DNA of 64,000 nt from Cheiracanthium punctorium (GCA_038373885.1 JAWZYV010019585.1:496001-560000); one strand, 5' to 3'; numbered from the stretch's first letter, positions 44,760 to 56,872 are shown. Numbers and translations: made by a program. The notes: a model not told the origin generated them from the sequence alone.

Positions 44760-45285
44760 TCTGTCTACATTTTTCTTCGAAATATGAAGACAAATATGAA
44801 AACAATGTTTTGAGCCCTTACACCTGTTTGGACAGGGAAACTAAAAATCCCTGAGAATGAATTTTAGGCATTGGTGTTGCTAAATTTTAAAGCAAGAATT
44901 TTATGCCATTTGAGATATGATGGCATATTTGAAAATAATGTTTGGCCCCTTATTCCCATTTTGAGGAATTGTAAAAATCCGGAAAACGACTTTAAGGCTT
45001 TTGCGTTTCTATATTTTTTCGGCGAATTTCAGGTTATATCTTTTTTTCCTCTAAGATATCAAGGAAAATGTGAAACGAATGTCAAATAACTTTTTATCCC
45101 CTTCACCCGTTTGAGTGCAAATTCTAAAAAACCTGAAAGTGATTTTTAGGTATTTCTTTTAATTACATTTTAAAGCAAGGTTTTACTGCTATATCTCTAT
45201 TGCCCCCCGAGACATGAAGGGAAACGTGAAAAGAACGTTTCGGGCCTTTACACCGTCTGCGTAGGAATTTTTAAAACTCTCTTCT
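44760..45285. repeat. Degenerate tandem units, about 140-150 bp, four copies
   Basis: Each unit has an ATATGAAGACAAATATGAAA-like start, a CCTTACACCTGTTTG-like word, AAAAATCC and TTTTAGGCATT in order, beginning near 44778, 44917, 45053 and 45209. Confidence 0.7.
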
Positions 45286-45573
45286 TAAATGACGCCCTGG
45301 ACGCAAAAGATAAAAGCTCCTAAAATTCTCTGTCTATTTCCAGTAGATTAGGATGATGGACAGTCATTGAGGACATCTTCCTTTATATAGAGAGATTAGC
45401 ACTATTTATTTTCTCAGTTAATTTATCTATACTACTTTAATGCGAGAGTGAACTCCTCACCCTCCAGACCCCCTCCCCCATAAAAAAAAGTAAAAAAAAA
45501 GTTTTATGGGTGCGTCACTGAACATAGAGCAGCATTTTCTACAAGCCCAGAGCTGTCTTAATCCGCACTGCAG

Positions 45574-45800
45574 ATATGCCTTTTCAACATTGACAGTGTA
45601 TTGAAGGTAAAAGTAGTTTTACAGGTATAGAAAAAATTATTTTTCATATACATAAATTTGCCTTTTCATCATCGACAGTGTATTAGAGGTGAAAGTAGTT
45701 TTACAGGCATTGAAAAAAAAATTTTTTTTTTCACAAATGTGTATATGCCTTTTCATCATCGACAGTATAAGGTGAAAGTAGTTTTACAGGCATAGAAACC
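45574..45800. repeat. Tandem array, about 85-bp unit, three copies
   Basis: ATATGCCTTTTC or ATTTGCCTTTTC starts units at 45574, 45656 and 45743. Each contains GACAGT, GTGAAAGTAGTTTTACAGG (or GGTAAAAGTAGTTTTACAGG) and ends with an A run. It sits exactly between the two copies of the direct repeat. Confidence 0.92.
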
Positions 45801-46148
45801 AACTAATGGACGTACCCGTTTTAAGCATGGAGTGGATATTGTTAAACTAACAAATGCAAATGGAAAACAAATAAATAAATATTCAACATACCTTGGTTAT
45901 AGATTTAATCGCCTACAAAACTGTTTTACAATATTCTTTAGGCATATTCTAATTATACTTGATCTTTTTAAATATTGTTTGGAAGGCAGATCATGATCCA
46001 CGAGTGCGCTGTATTCTGAGTGCGCTGTTTTGTTCCATAAAACACTTCTTCAGAATTGAAATCTATATTAAAATCGCATGCCAAAACTGTTTTAAAATCA
46101 TTTCCAGACATATTCTAACTATACTTCACCTTTATTTAAAAATATAGG
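45801..46148. repeat. Direct repeat, copy 2 (truncated head of the composite repeat)
   Basis: It begins AACTAATGGACGTACCCG and follows 44067-44386 to AACTATACTTCACCTTTATT. It lacks the internal tandem units and the tail. The short ORF at 45959-46147 is not a gene. Confidence 0.85.
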
Positions 46149-46161
46149 TGAAGTATATTTT

Positions 46162-46262
46162 TAACTTCGAAGTATCGTCTCGCAGCTGGTGGTATAGTCT
46201 CACGGTCTCGTCTCGCGGCATCGTCTAGCGTCAGACCGCGAGAACGGTCTCGGATATTGTCT
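46162..46262. repeat. GTCTCG-rich array, fragment 1
   Basis: Repeats of GTCTCG, GTCTCGCGG and ATCGTCTAGCG, for example CGGTCTCGTCTCGCGGCATC. Related to 48187-48349. Confidence 0.85.
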
Positions 46263-46379
46263 GATGCCGAAAATGCCTTTATTTTGACTTTCTTGTATGA
46301 ATTAAATAATGTACATTCGTCTCACGTTTATAGCAGTTTCGCATATTGTCGTCATATGAATGACGAATCTAGAATTTTT

Positions 46380-46720
46380 CTTTTCTTTTTTTTTCTTTTG
46401 GTTGGGGGGGGGGGTCAAAACTTGAATACCAACAGAATTGCATGAAATATGCCATTGTCAAATAAGAAAGACCTTTGACATAGTGTAAATATATCTCTCT
46501 CTGAGGGGAGCGCGATCCCTGCGCCCTCCCCTGGGATCATATTACTTCCGGGTACGAAGAATCAAAATGTAATTGCATGCAATGGAATCTCCTTGCAAAT
46601 TACTTTTAACACGAACTAGGGATGGCTGCGAGATGTACGAAAGTGCAAGCCCAGACTGGGGCACCGGGCAATCGGGAGAATGCCCGAATAGCAGGGTGTT
46701 TGCTGGGCCGCAAGGGCTGT
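46380..46720. mobile_element. G/C-rich repeat debris, hAT-MITE-like
   Basis: A G run at 46404-46414 faces CCTCCCCTGGGATCATATTA near 46525, and at 46648-46712 the words GCCCAGACTGGGGCACCGGG and GGGTGTTTGCTGGGCCGC recall hAT MITE ends. The boundaries cannot be set. Confidence 0.3.
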
Positions 46721-48186
46721 CTTCAGCTGTTGTCTAGCTCGGTGTTCCTAGCTTTTTCTGTAGTGTCGTTCTTTATTAAGTATTATATTTTTTTATAATT
46801 TTAATACTAAAATGTTTGACAGCCTGAATGAACCCCCACCTCCCATAAATATATGAAAATATTTATGGTGGCGTTTAAAGGGAGAGTTAACCTCCTCCCT
46901 GACTCAAAGTATGATAAAGAAAATTTCGCCACATTAACAAAAAAATGTAACTATTTCCCCCGATTGAAAATATTTTAGTTTAGAAAATTATTTGCTATGA
47001 GCAGAAGCATGTCAAGAGAGGTTTCAATGGCGGGCGACGATTAGTATGACGAAGCATTTTTCCCATAAATGGGTCATTATTTCTCCTCAAACCTATTAAT
47101 TTTTAATCTTCAACTAATTTTTAACTTGACCTCTCTCATCATGGAAAAGACATAACGGAAAAGGCTCTCCTTCTGCTTTGGCTCTTGTTGCTTTCGACGA
47201 ATTGATGTTGCTACCAACAATGCAATTGTGAAAGCTCAGCGTTAGACACAATCGGAAGTATTCAAAGACCCAGATTTGGAAGTAGCAAGGATCATAGAAG
47301 GGGAGTCTACTCAGTAGCATCTTTTCAACGGTAAGAGAGATCATGTTAAACATGGGTTCAAAAGTGGGTATCAGGGAAATAGGTGCTTTCGGTACAAATT
47401 CATACTTTCAAAAATAATAAAACGCACATAGAATTATAGAACAATAAAAGATCTCTTTTATGCGTAATACATTATTTATTCATCGTACACTAGACACAGC
47501 AATGCACATTCTGCCATAAAAAGATCATATAATCTCGTCCCGGTAAAATTGTTGTTATAGGAACGATATAATCACCTAGCAACTCGACAAATTTTCAAGT
47601 TTAAATGTGTTCAAAGGTGGGGCAACCGTCCCCATTGCCACCCTCCCCCTTAGATCTACCACTGGTTTTTAAAAGTATGAACTTTATTACACACTACATG
47701 ATACGTATTCTATAATATATATATATTTCCATTTCCATTGGCATGTTTAATTGGTTTTGTCACATGTTACTGTGATCTATTGTAAATTACAGTTGGCTTC
47801 CTGTTCTTTTTGTCCTCTAATATTAACATTTAATTCGTTATATATTGCCTATAATAACTGGAATAATTTTTTGGATTACTTTATTCGTAAGTTATCGTTT
47901 TTTTCCCGGTATAGATCTTTGAATGCTCCCGCTGCAGGTGTAACTTCCTTCTATGAATTTAACCTATACTCGACACAATATCGTGGAAAAAAGTTCCAAT
48001 AATCCATTTAAATACCTATATTGACCGTAAAGAAAAATTACAGACTAATTTGCAGAATGCACCTTTAATATAAGGGCAATAATTAAAAATGCCTATTTGA
48101 AAGTTAATTCTAAAATTGCTGTTTGCTTGGAGTACCGACTTGTAAGCAATGTCTCATATACTTGAAGTACTGACCATATTTGCCTG
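46720..48186. other. Mixed non-coding stretch
   Basis: No gene is supportable. The 79-codon minus-strand ORF (47114-47353) lies in a slightly GC-richer patch but has no motif. Words such as ACCCCCACCTCCC near 46833 and CCACCCTCCCCC near 47639 look like further worn MITEs. Confidence 0.45.
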
Positions 48187-48349
48187 TTTTAGCGGGAGAC
48201 AGCGAGACTGGTCTCGTGGTCTCACGCGAGAGCTGACCCGCTGTACCGTATCGAAATTGGGTGTATCATCTCGCGGTCTCGTCTCGCCCACCGAGGTATC
48301 GTCTAGCGGTCTCGTCTCGTGGTCTCGCGTCCATCTCTAAAAGGTGATA
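48187..48349. repeat. GTCTCG-rich array, fragment 2
   Basis: Contains GACTGGTCTCGTGGTCTCAC, ATCTCGCGGTCTCGTCTCGC and GTATCGTCTAGCGGTCTCGT. The end, when reversed, starts TAGAGATGGACGCGAGAC and resembles TAGGGATGGCTGCGAGAT at 46618, so the two may be opposite ends of one element. Confidence 0.85.
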
Positions 48350-48968
48350 TTAAACGCAAAATAGACAGTGCGTTTGAATGCAGTTGTTGTAAGACGTGTA
48401 TCAGCAACGTTATCGTTCTCTGACGTCTTTGCATCAAGTGTAAAAATTCGGCAAACTTATTGTCACCTAATTGTTAATCTGACTAGTAAGCGTTGAATAT
48501 TTTCTATTTATCTTTCTCCACCAAGAACTATGATTTTATCTTTTATATAATTTAATGTACGTTTAAAATATTTAATCCGTTTTGTCAAGTGGAAAAATTA
48601 TATTTTGAACAGTCATGGTGATATCAAGTGGTAAATTTGCCACAAAATAATTATATTTTGTTCTCCTCTCCGTAAAGGGTTTTGGAGTGGCTGATTCGAA
48701 TGTAGATTGCATAATCGTAAGCCGAAGAAAAGGATGGAATTGAACAAAAATATGAATTTTTACACTAGAAATCTCCTCCATTTTCATGTGGGAAAAAACG
48801 ATGTATTACACAACTCGTTTTCGAACATTCAAAACTAAAATCAGACGATAATAATAAAACGCTCCATAAATAATGCACGAAACAATCAGAAGTTTATTTA
48901 ACTCAGATTATTAACATGGATCACCATTTGTGGTGCTGTTTTAAATGAAGACTATTTTTTATTATATA
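48350..48968. other. Non-coding stretch
   Basis: Nothing supportable; the 71-codon minus-strand ORF has no motif. Confidence 0.5.
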
Positions 48969-50561
48969 CAGTGGCACTCATAAGTTTCCGGCCAGTACTA
49001 ATACATTTCAAAATTTGGGAATTACTTTTATATCTTCGGGTGCCTGGAATTAATACTTATATATAATTTTGGCATTGTATTAAGGAATGTATTTTAAAGG
49101 AAGAAATACTTTTCTAAATATTTTTATTGGAAATGTTCATTTTATAACAAATACACGTGTTCAAAAATATCCGGCCACACTGGTCGATTATGGTAATAAA
49201 TAGGTTTTATTACATAACCTATTACACTAAATTTAGCGTACAATAATATTGTATATACAGTCAGTATTTGGTAGACATACTTTAGCAGCAATAACAGTAG
49301 CACAGCGACGAGGCATAGATTCAATAAGTAGTTTAATATAGTCAAGAGTAAATTTGTTCCTTTCCTCGTGCAATTTTTGAAAAAAATCAGTGCAATTTGA
49401 GTACTTATGCACTCGCACACGTCAATTAAGTTCATTCCAAAGGTTTTCAATCGGGTTGAGATCGGGTTATTGTGAGAGCCACTTCATTGCATGTATTCTT
49501 TTTTGAGGACATCCATGTCTTCACAATCGTGCACGCATGCTTCGGATCATAATCCTGCTGAAACACCCAATTTTTATTCAATTTCTCTCGCGCATATGGT
49601 AGTACATGACATTGCAAAATGTCCTTGTACATAATTCCGTTCATCTTGCCGGGGATTTGTACTAAGGGATCGAGACCTTTTGCAGAAAATGCTCCTCAGA
49701 CCATAACATGTCCTCCATAGTGTTTTATTGTAGGAACCTGGCATTTGCAATTGTACATTTTTTTTTCTTGAGGTCGTCATACATATTGCCCCTCAATCAC
49801 TTCCGTAGAGGTTGAACTGTGACTCACACGAAAAAAGTACTTTTGATAAATTTTTATCAGACCAGTCTTTATGCAATAATGCAAACTCAAGTCGGGCTGT
49901 CTTATTATTTTTACTAATGAAAGGTTTTTTCACTGTAACTCTACCAAAGAGTCCTCCATCATGCAGGCGCCTTGAAACTGTCATACGGCTGACATCAGCA
50001 AGATTTTCTTCCCGTAATTCTTGGGCAATATCATTAGCAGTTTTACCTGGGTCAGCAGTTGACTTCCTTTTTATTAATATGTCTCCTTGTATGGTGGTCT
50101 TCCACTTCGAGACATGTCATGAACTCCAAAATCAGCTCCATATCTTTTTTAAAATATCGTTTAATGTGGATTTTCCCATCGACAGAAGTTCTCCTATCTC
50201 ATGAGAGGATTTGCCTTTCTTGGATAAACTAATCACTCTTTTACACCAAATACTTTTCGAACTGGTTTTCATTTTGACGGGCAAGATATGTTTCTTAAAT
50301 AGAAAACGTTCAAACGGACTTACCATAAATCAGCAGGCGAAAAACCCAACATTGAACTTATTGGCTGTAAACTTTTGAGCGTATGATAGTTGAATTTTTC
50401 GCTCCGCATGTTTTACATTAATTCGCCAGTGTAGGCCAGCAGCGTCAAATTTCTTAATTTGCATATTCCTTGTTTTTAAGCCAAATAAATTTGGTTCGTG
50501 AATAATTTTCTCTTAAAAATAACAAATTTTTTATCTGGCCGGAAATTTATGAGCGCTACTG
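48969..50561 (-). mobile_element. Near-complete Tc1-family transposon (1593 bp)
   Basis: The left end CAGTGGCACTCATAAGTTTC and the reverse complement of the right end CAGTAGCGCTCATAAATTTC match and continue CGGCCAG, 24 of 27 overall. TA borders both ends. A full-length but broken transposase lies inside on the minus strand. This is the best preserved autonomous-type element in the window. Confidence 0.93.
49233..50275 (-). pseudogene. Tc1-type transposase, frameshifted
   Basis: Minus-strand pieces cover a whole Tc1 transposase of about 345 residues. N-terminal helix-turn-helix: MKTSSKSIWCKRVISLSKKG followed by KSSHEIGELLSMGKSTLNDI. Middle: RRLHDGGLFGRVTVKKPFIS and KVLFSCESQFNLYGSD, where the first catalytic aspartate of FSDES is now Cys. 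Then MYKDILQCHVLPYAREKLNK and NWVFQQDYDPKHACTIV, which keeps the second aspartate in QQD. The third block PDLNPIENLW keeps its glutamate (about 49450), giving the DD34E arrangement, and the C-terminus reads LLIESMPRRCATVIAAKV. At least four frameshifts or stops separate these pieces. The overlapping ORFs on both strands here are shadows. It cannot be active, but its binding domain and ends are readable. Confidence 0.92.
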
Positions 50562-53500
50562 TATATATATTCAGTATTAATTAGTCAAGAAAACACATGA
50601 TAACGCGAGGCGCACGCACATAAATATCCAGATTCAGAAGAACATTCCCTACTACCACAACAAGTTCAAATGACGTTCAAAAGACGTCTTTTGAACTATT
50701 TGTACTTCTAAGGTCAGAAGCCAAAGTTGAAGTATATTATGCTTTAACTGTTTATAGGAAGAGGTCGCTACGATGAGGAAAAAAAAAATCAAACTATTTG
50801 AAATTATTGAGCAGCCACCGTCGATATGCCATTTTGATGGAAACTGACAGTAAGCATTTTTGAGTATTTAAAAAATAATTTTACGAATATAGAGGCGTCA
50901 ATCCTGAAAATTTTAGTTAGTTTCATATTTGTTGGCTATTGACTAAAGTTTGGTCTAAATCTACCATTCTATATCTTATTGCAATACTGCTCTATGAAAA
51001 CATGATCGTATCTTTAAATATGCATAAAAAATAGGATATAAAAGGGACCAAATGTATGTAATTTTGTTTTTATTATTTTTTATTTGTAACCAGCATTTGC
51101 ACAATATTGAGACAGATCACTCATATACTGAGTGAACATTTTTCACAATTAGTATTAAATAACTATTTTAAGTCTGATTACGTCATCATTGGAAAGAACA
51201 AAAAAAGTAGCTTTGCAAATAAAAAATAGTGTAATGAAACTTCACAATATACATATGTAATTGAGGTATGGGTATCTTCCTTTAAACTGCGTTAAGAAAA
51301 ACGTTGGAATAAAATTAAATTACTTTTAAACTGAAGTTAATTGAAAGGAGAGTGGCTGATATTTTTCATCAGTTAACAGCGAAAGTAAGTTTTCATTTTC
51401 GGGGTGATGACGAAAAATTTAGAACTTTGAAAAAGTGGTATGATATACAATCTACACTCTGCCTTGAATACTAAATTAAGAAATATATATTTAGAAAGAA
51501 AATTATGATATCGATACATTTAAAAAAATTCTTTAAGAATTCTTCAATGGGGTAAATGATGTATGGCATGAGATAAGAAATTTTCAAGGAAAGAGGGCCC
51601 TATAATCAATATTGTGCAGGCGTAATTCATCTTCGAAGATAGCAAAAGTGGTTTTAACCTGATATATAAATCACGAAGAACGGAAAAAAAATCTTCTATA
51701 TATCACATTAATCTTAAATTCGAGAATATTGAATCATATTACGACGGGAATGTGGCATCATTCGAAGTGCTATCTGTTTATAATTTTAACATCATCCAGC
51801 GTTTTTATCGATACTTAGTTTATCTCTTCTTTCTTTCGCCCTGCAATGAATAGTAAAACTTTATTTTAGTTCTTTATCGGAATTTTTAGCTTTATATAAG
51901 ATAATAAATATTTTTTAATTCTGCTTTTTTGATACCTCCTTTATACATAATCGAAGCCGTGATTTTCATAACCACACAAGCACAGCTGTATAGATGTCGA
52001 TGTTTGTTTATTTGTGTTGTGATGGCAAAGCTACGCAACACTCGGATGGGGTTTGCCTTGGCCGGAATACTTGATAGGAAACTCTAACGCGTATTCACGG
52101 AATAGATGCCGATACATTTAAGGAAAACTGAATATTTCTTGGAAATTTGAGCTAGGAAATGAGATTTTTTTTTCATAGATAGGATTATTTGTAATTCAGA
52201 GAAGTGTAAGTATGAAAGAAATCTAAGTTCAAATTTTCAAGAAATATTTTCTCAATATTCTCAACATCTATTCAGCTGGACTTATGTGGTTATGAAAGCC
52301 ACGACTTCAATTTTTTATGAATATGTGGAGCCTTATGCGCAAGGCTATGCAAAACATCCTGTTGGTGAAAATTTAGTTTTGATTAAACCTTGATATTTTA
52401 TTATTTTTGTTTGAATTTTAAAATTTTATTTATAATAAATGGCGTTTGTATCAAGCCAGTGATAAAAATTAAAATGATATACCACATTAAAATGAAATAA
52501 ATTGTGTGTTTTGTCAAAGCAATCCGGTTTACGGTACATTCATTACTTTGCACAGCTGTAGATCTCTGCAACTTTTGCACATGAGATCATACATTTTATC
52601 AAATTAAGCTTCAGTGTCTTAAAAATCACACAAATCATCTGCATAACATTTCTTCTGGGAGTTGCTGACTTCTTTTGGGTTCTCAAAAATGTAAAAATTT
52701 TCGGTTACGTGTCTGCCACAGTGGACACATGCATATAGTCGTCAAGTGCGCGATACGAAACTTCTAATATGAAAAATCTTATTATATAATTTACTAACGT
52801 ATGCGGCACTAAAATCGACGATATTTCTACGATGCGAATGACAACAGCTAAATGCAAACATTAGTGGGTGTTAAATTATTTACACCTGTTGCCATTAAAA
52901 TGAATCAATAAAGTAATCACAAAATGTAGATACGAGGTTGCCATCCGTGACAAGTTTTAGCATTTTTATATAGTATAAAAATTATCCTAAAACGATATGC
53001 AAAATATGCTTAAACTTGTCTATATCACCTCTATTTTTACTTCCTGATTCATTTATATTATTGTAACCAGGTGTACATACTAAATAAAGAAACCATTCAA
53101 TAAAAACAACATGACACATTAACACTCCTGTTATTAAATTCTCAGTTTGATAAATGACATGATATGACTATGACTAGCTAGTGTTTGCCTTTTGTTCATG
53201 AAGCAAAATAACTGAAAATCTAATGAAACAAAATCTATAAATATGCAATGTAAAGTTATACACATCCCAAACAAATAATAAAATAGTATGTAAAAATAAT
53301 TGGCGACATTGGTTGATTCCTACTTTGGAACCCCACTCCGCCAATTTGGTGATCAATGCATAAATGTGGTAACCTTGGTGACTTTCTTTGTGGATATATG
53401 GGAACCCTTGTGAAAGCAGCCATTTTGATAGATATCGTTTAGATTGCAGATGATTTATTTTACTCTTTCCCGAGCAAGATAGCGTGCTATGATTTAACAA

Positions 53501-53687
53501 AAGTATGATTGCGGTTAAAAGAAAATTCTAGCGTTTAGATTATAAAAAATTCACTTTAGATCTCGGAAAATTCGTTGAAAAATCCAAAATATCTATTAAA
53601 AAAGCAGAATACAGTCGGAAAATAGTATTTACTTAAAAAAAAGCGCTTTTAAAAAGGTCATAAAAGTAAAATATCTTTTCTTTTATA
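50562..53687. other. AT-rich non-coding stretch
   Basis: One exact palindrome (50675-50696) stands out. The 108-codon minus-strand ORF at 53174-53500 and a short ATG frame at 52022 (MAKLRNTRMGFALAGILDRK) show no recognisable family. Confidence 0.5.
50675..50696. other. Perfect 22-bp palindrome
   Basis: The half site GTTCAAAAGAC is followed by its exact reverse complement GTCTTTTGAAC. No spacer. A further GTTCAAATGAC lies just upstream at 50664-50674. Confidence 0.9.
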
Positions 53688-54515
53688 CAGGGCGGTCCAA
53701 ATTTAACTTTCCCAACTCAGAGGTCTGTGTAGAATATTGTATGGGTCATAATGTGATGAAATTTTGAAAACAGACACTTCAGATCACGCGCTCGTGATTT
53801 ATTTAAAAAAATATTAGTACAAGAAGTTGCCGATAGGTGGCGCTGTAAAACGAGTTATTTGCATATTGTACCAACGTGATTTGCATAAATAAAGGTTCTG
53901 CGCCACGTATCCAAAAGACGAGTCCTACAAAAGTGGAAGACAGGCGCTGCACAGGCAGTTGTTTCCAGCTCGCTGATGCACAATGCCGACTTTGAAAGAC
54001 AAAGCTCTGTTAGTTTGAAACTATTCTACCAGAATGACGAGAACTCCTGTGTTGCGATCAGAACATTCCATCGGCTGAAGAACTTACGCCGAGGACCAAT
54101 GATACCACGCACTTTACGAGACATGACGAAGTTCGAAAGAACCGGACAGCTGGGAATTTCACCAGGTAGAGGAACGAATAGTCGTCGTGTGTTGTGAATT
54201 CTGCACGCATACAATACGTTGCTTTGGCGGTCGTGGACGCCACTAGCCAATCGCTACATGGTGTTGTCAGTGTGCCAACTGTTTCTCGTGCTGTTGATAT
54301 GCCCTATTCGACCACGGCGCACATATAGAACATACGTAGCACGTCTTGTTGATCTGCAGCGCCACCTATCGACAACTTCTTATACTAATAATTTTTTTGA
54401 ATAAATTCCGAGCGCGTGATCTGAAGTATCTGTTTTAAAAATTTCATCACATTATGACCCATACAACATCCTGCACAGGTCTCTGAGTTGGAGAAGTTTA
54501 ATTTGGACAACCCTG
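53688..54515 (+). mobile_element. Internally deleted mariner-type element with about 158-bp inverted repeats
   Basis: The left end CAGGGCGGTCCAAATTTAAC and the reverse complement of the right end CAGGGTTGTCCAAATTAAAC begin arms that run from 53688-53845 and 54357-54515. They keep words such as TATGGGTCATAATGTGATGA and CACTTCAGATCACGCGCTCG (ATACTTCAGATCACGCGCTC on the other side) and end at GATAGGTGGCGCTG. TA flanks both ends. The internal region keeps only the N-terminal domain. Confidence 0.93.
53977..54300 (+). pseudogene. DUF4817-type N-terminal HTH of mariner/IS630 transposase
   Basis: A frame at 53980 reads MPTLKDKALLV and stops. The next frame continues LKLFYQNDENSCVAIRTFHR, LKNLRRGPMIPRTLRDMTKF and ERTGQLGISPGRG. 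A third frame carries on with AVVDATSQSLHGVVSVPTVS and RAVDMPYS. This order (start, helix-turn-helix, then a conserved S/T-x-S-x-x-R-A linker helix) is the N-terminus of DUF4817-bearing transposases. The whole catalytic domain is missing: the right inverted repeat begins about 60 bp later. One stop and two frameshifts add to the decay. Confidence 0.82.
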
Positions 54516-56690
54516 TATTTCACAGTGCTTCCAAATTTGTTTATCTTCTATATTCATTGCTCATTGTGTACGTTTTCCCGTAGTGTCTATGGGAGAATTG
54601 CATCCCCTAGAGACAAGGCGGGGAAATGCACAAAATTGACGATTGTTGAAATCGCGTCAAAAAAAGGTTCTAAAGTAAGAATTAACCAAAACTTGATTGA
54701 AATCAGTCCAATAATTTGGCTAACACTGAACTGAGTATAAAGAAGAGTAAGGTATATGGCGGCGAAGCTGACTAGTTTAACAGAATTGGCGAAAATGTGG
54801 GTAAAGCTCAAGAAATTAGCTTTTTAGAAATCGTATTAAAACTCACGAATTATAAGTATAAATTTAAACGCATTAAATTGAAATATCTTCATTCCTGGAA
54901 ATTCGAAAGAATTCTCCTATAAACTGGAACAACTGTATAAAGTGGTGGACTATCAAAAAATTTTCAGAAAATGAATCACGTTGACTGAAAGTACATAATT
55001 TAAAGTTAAGTAGGGAGATCTTGTGATTAAAAAAAAAATTGTACATTTGTGTGGTTGGAGAACTCACTAACACTGGTTCATCTTTGGTTCACTTACCTCA
55101 GCTGATTTTGTTCAGTTTTCAAAACTGTCTTTTTCCCAACATCTGGAATATAAATTATTAGTTTTTTAAAAAAACATTTATCTACCTTTTTTGTTTCACG
55201 TCTTTTTTAAACTAATTAAAAATAAATTAGCTACTGAAAATATCACCATTTGATAAATTTTAATTGGTACTGTTGCATTTGTTTTATTTTTTAATAAAGA
55301 TGAACCATAAATATATAAATATATTCATTGTTTGAAAGCTCTCTGAAATTCTCTTTAGCTTTCAGTTAAATTGGAAATCTGGTAGCGAGCATTTTTAAAG
55401 ATTTTTCGATTTCAAATTTTTTTTCTGTAGAATTAATAATTAATATGGTCTGTGTAAAGAAAATGTCGTAACATTATATCACTGCTGTAATTTTTAATTA
55501 TTTCTTGAAACTAGTAAATAAATGTAAAACATATAAAAATCCATGTAATATACCAGAATTTTTTATCTGTGAATCTAACTAGAACCGTTTCTTTACGAAG
55601 GAAAAAATACCTCAAGAATAAATAATTCAAAAATTGTCTGAAATCTAATTACATTCTGTAAAAGTACATTGGGTGACTTCGAATGTGTGTAAACGTTAAT
55701 AGGGATATTCTTTGATTTTGGAAAGTTAAATATAGCTTTTTTCCCCATAAAACCCATTTTGTATTCTAAATTTAATATGCATGTGTTTTAGGCATTTGCT
55801 TAAAAACAAATTTGTAATTGAAATCAAACGTTTTAATCTATTTCTCGAAAGTATATGCACAATTTTCTGTATTTTTTTATGAATATAATTGTTGCTATAT
55901 TTCTTGTTGTTCGTCAAGTATACGATACATTTATAATCACAAGCTGCTATGAAATAAAACATATATAAAATCCAATAAATGTAAAAAAATCATACTTTAA
56001 ACGCACATTTTAAGAATTAATAAAGATTTATAATAAAAATTAGGAGCCTAGTTACTTCAACGTAACAAACGTGAACCGGTTTAATATAACCGCTGCTTTT
56101 TATTCCATGAACATGTCGAAAGCTTTTAAACATGGTGTAAGTAAATTTGACGTGACCTAAAACTTCATCAACCATGAACTTTACTAGTAAAAGTGCTTTC
56201 ATGTTGCGTGATAAGAAACAGCTAGCATGTTTGAAAATATGATGCATCTATTCGTATTTTTATATATTTTTAAAATGTATGTTAAATTTATATTTAGGAT
56301 AAAGTGTGTATACTGTTTTGAAATACACATATTAATATCTTGTTTTTAAAACACATTTCTTTTTCTAATTAGTTTTCGTGTTTTGTGTACTGCATTATAA
56401 ATTATAGACGGGTTCATTTTTAATTCTTTTGAAATATTTGAATACAATACAACATTTATGAGGATTAAAAATGAAGGAATGCATTAGAAAATATGTTTAC
56501 AAAATGAAAAAAAGGACCTTAAACTATTTAATCATGGAGTACAATGTCAACCAGAACGGCTACTTTAGATGTAATATTTGATAAATCATCTTTGAGAGAA
56601 TAATTATTTTATTTATCATAAAATTGTTTTAAAATTCGTTTATATGAATATACATGTATATAAACTTACATACTTACTAAGTAATATTTA

Positions 56691-56748
56691 TCTCTCTCTC
56701 CCTCTCTTCTTACACATACATGCGCGGACACACACACACGTATATATG
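56691..56748. repeat. TC/CA-rich microsatellite region
   Basis: TC runs, then ACACATACATGC, then a CA run. Confidence 0.9.
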
Positions 56749-56871
56749 AGCGTTTCACTTTTATTAATCTATCATAAACTGGGAGATACGTAAAATAATA
56801 TTATAATTTGTAACTGCTACGTAAATAATGTTATCAATATTTAAATATTAAGTATTTATGGAAAAAAGCTT

Positions 56872-56872
<1 letters not shown>

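Larger units (their letters stand above)
44067..45398. mobile_element. Composite interspersed repeat with ACTAGC...TACCCG head
   Basis: It starts ACTAGCAGAAGTACCCG and ends TTTATATAGAGAGATTA. A related element at 62815-63663 starts ACTAGCTGAAGTACCCG and ends TTTATATAGATTA. Both carry roughly 150-bp internal tandem units but different core sequences. Similar heads and tails are common in arthropod interspersed repeats; I cannot name the class. No coding region. Confidence 0.65.

Noticed and set aside
49812..50204. 130-codon plus-strand ORF, the longest in the window
   Set aside because: It is antisense to the Tc1 transposase, whose motifs read clearly on the minus strand.
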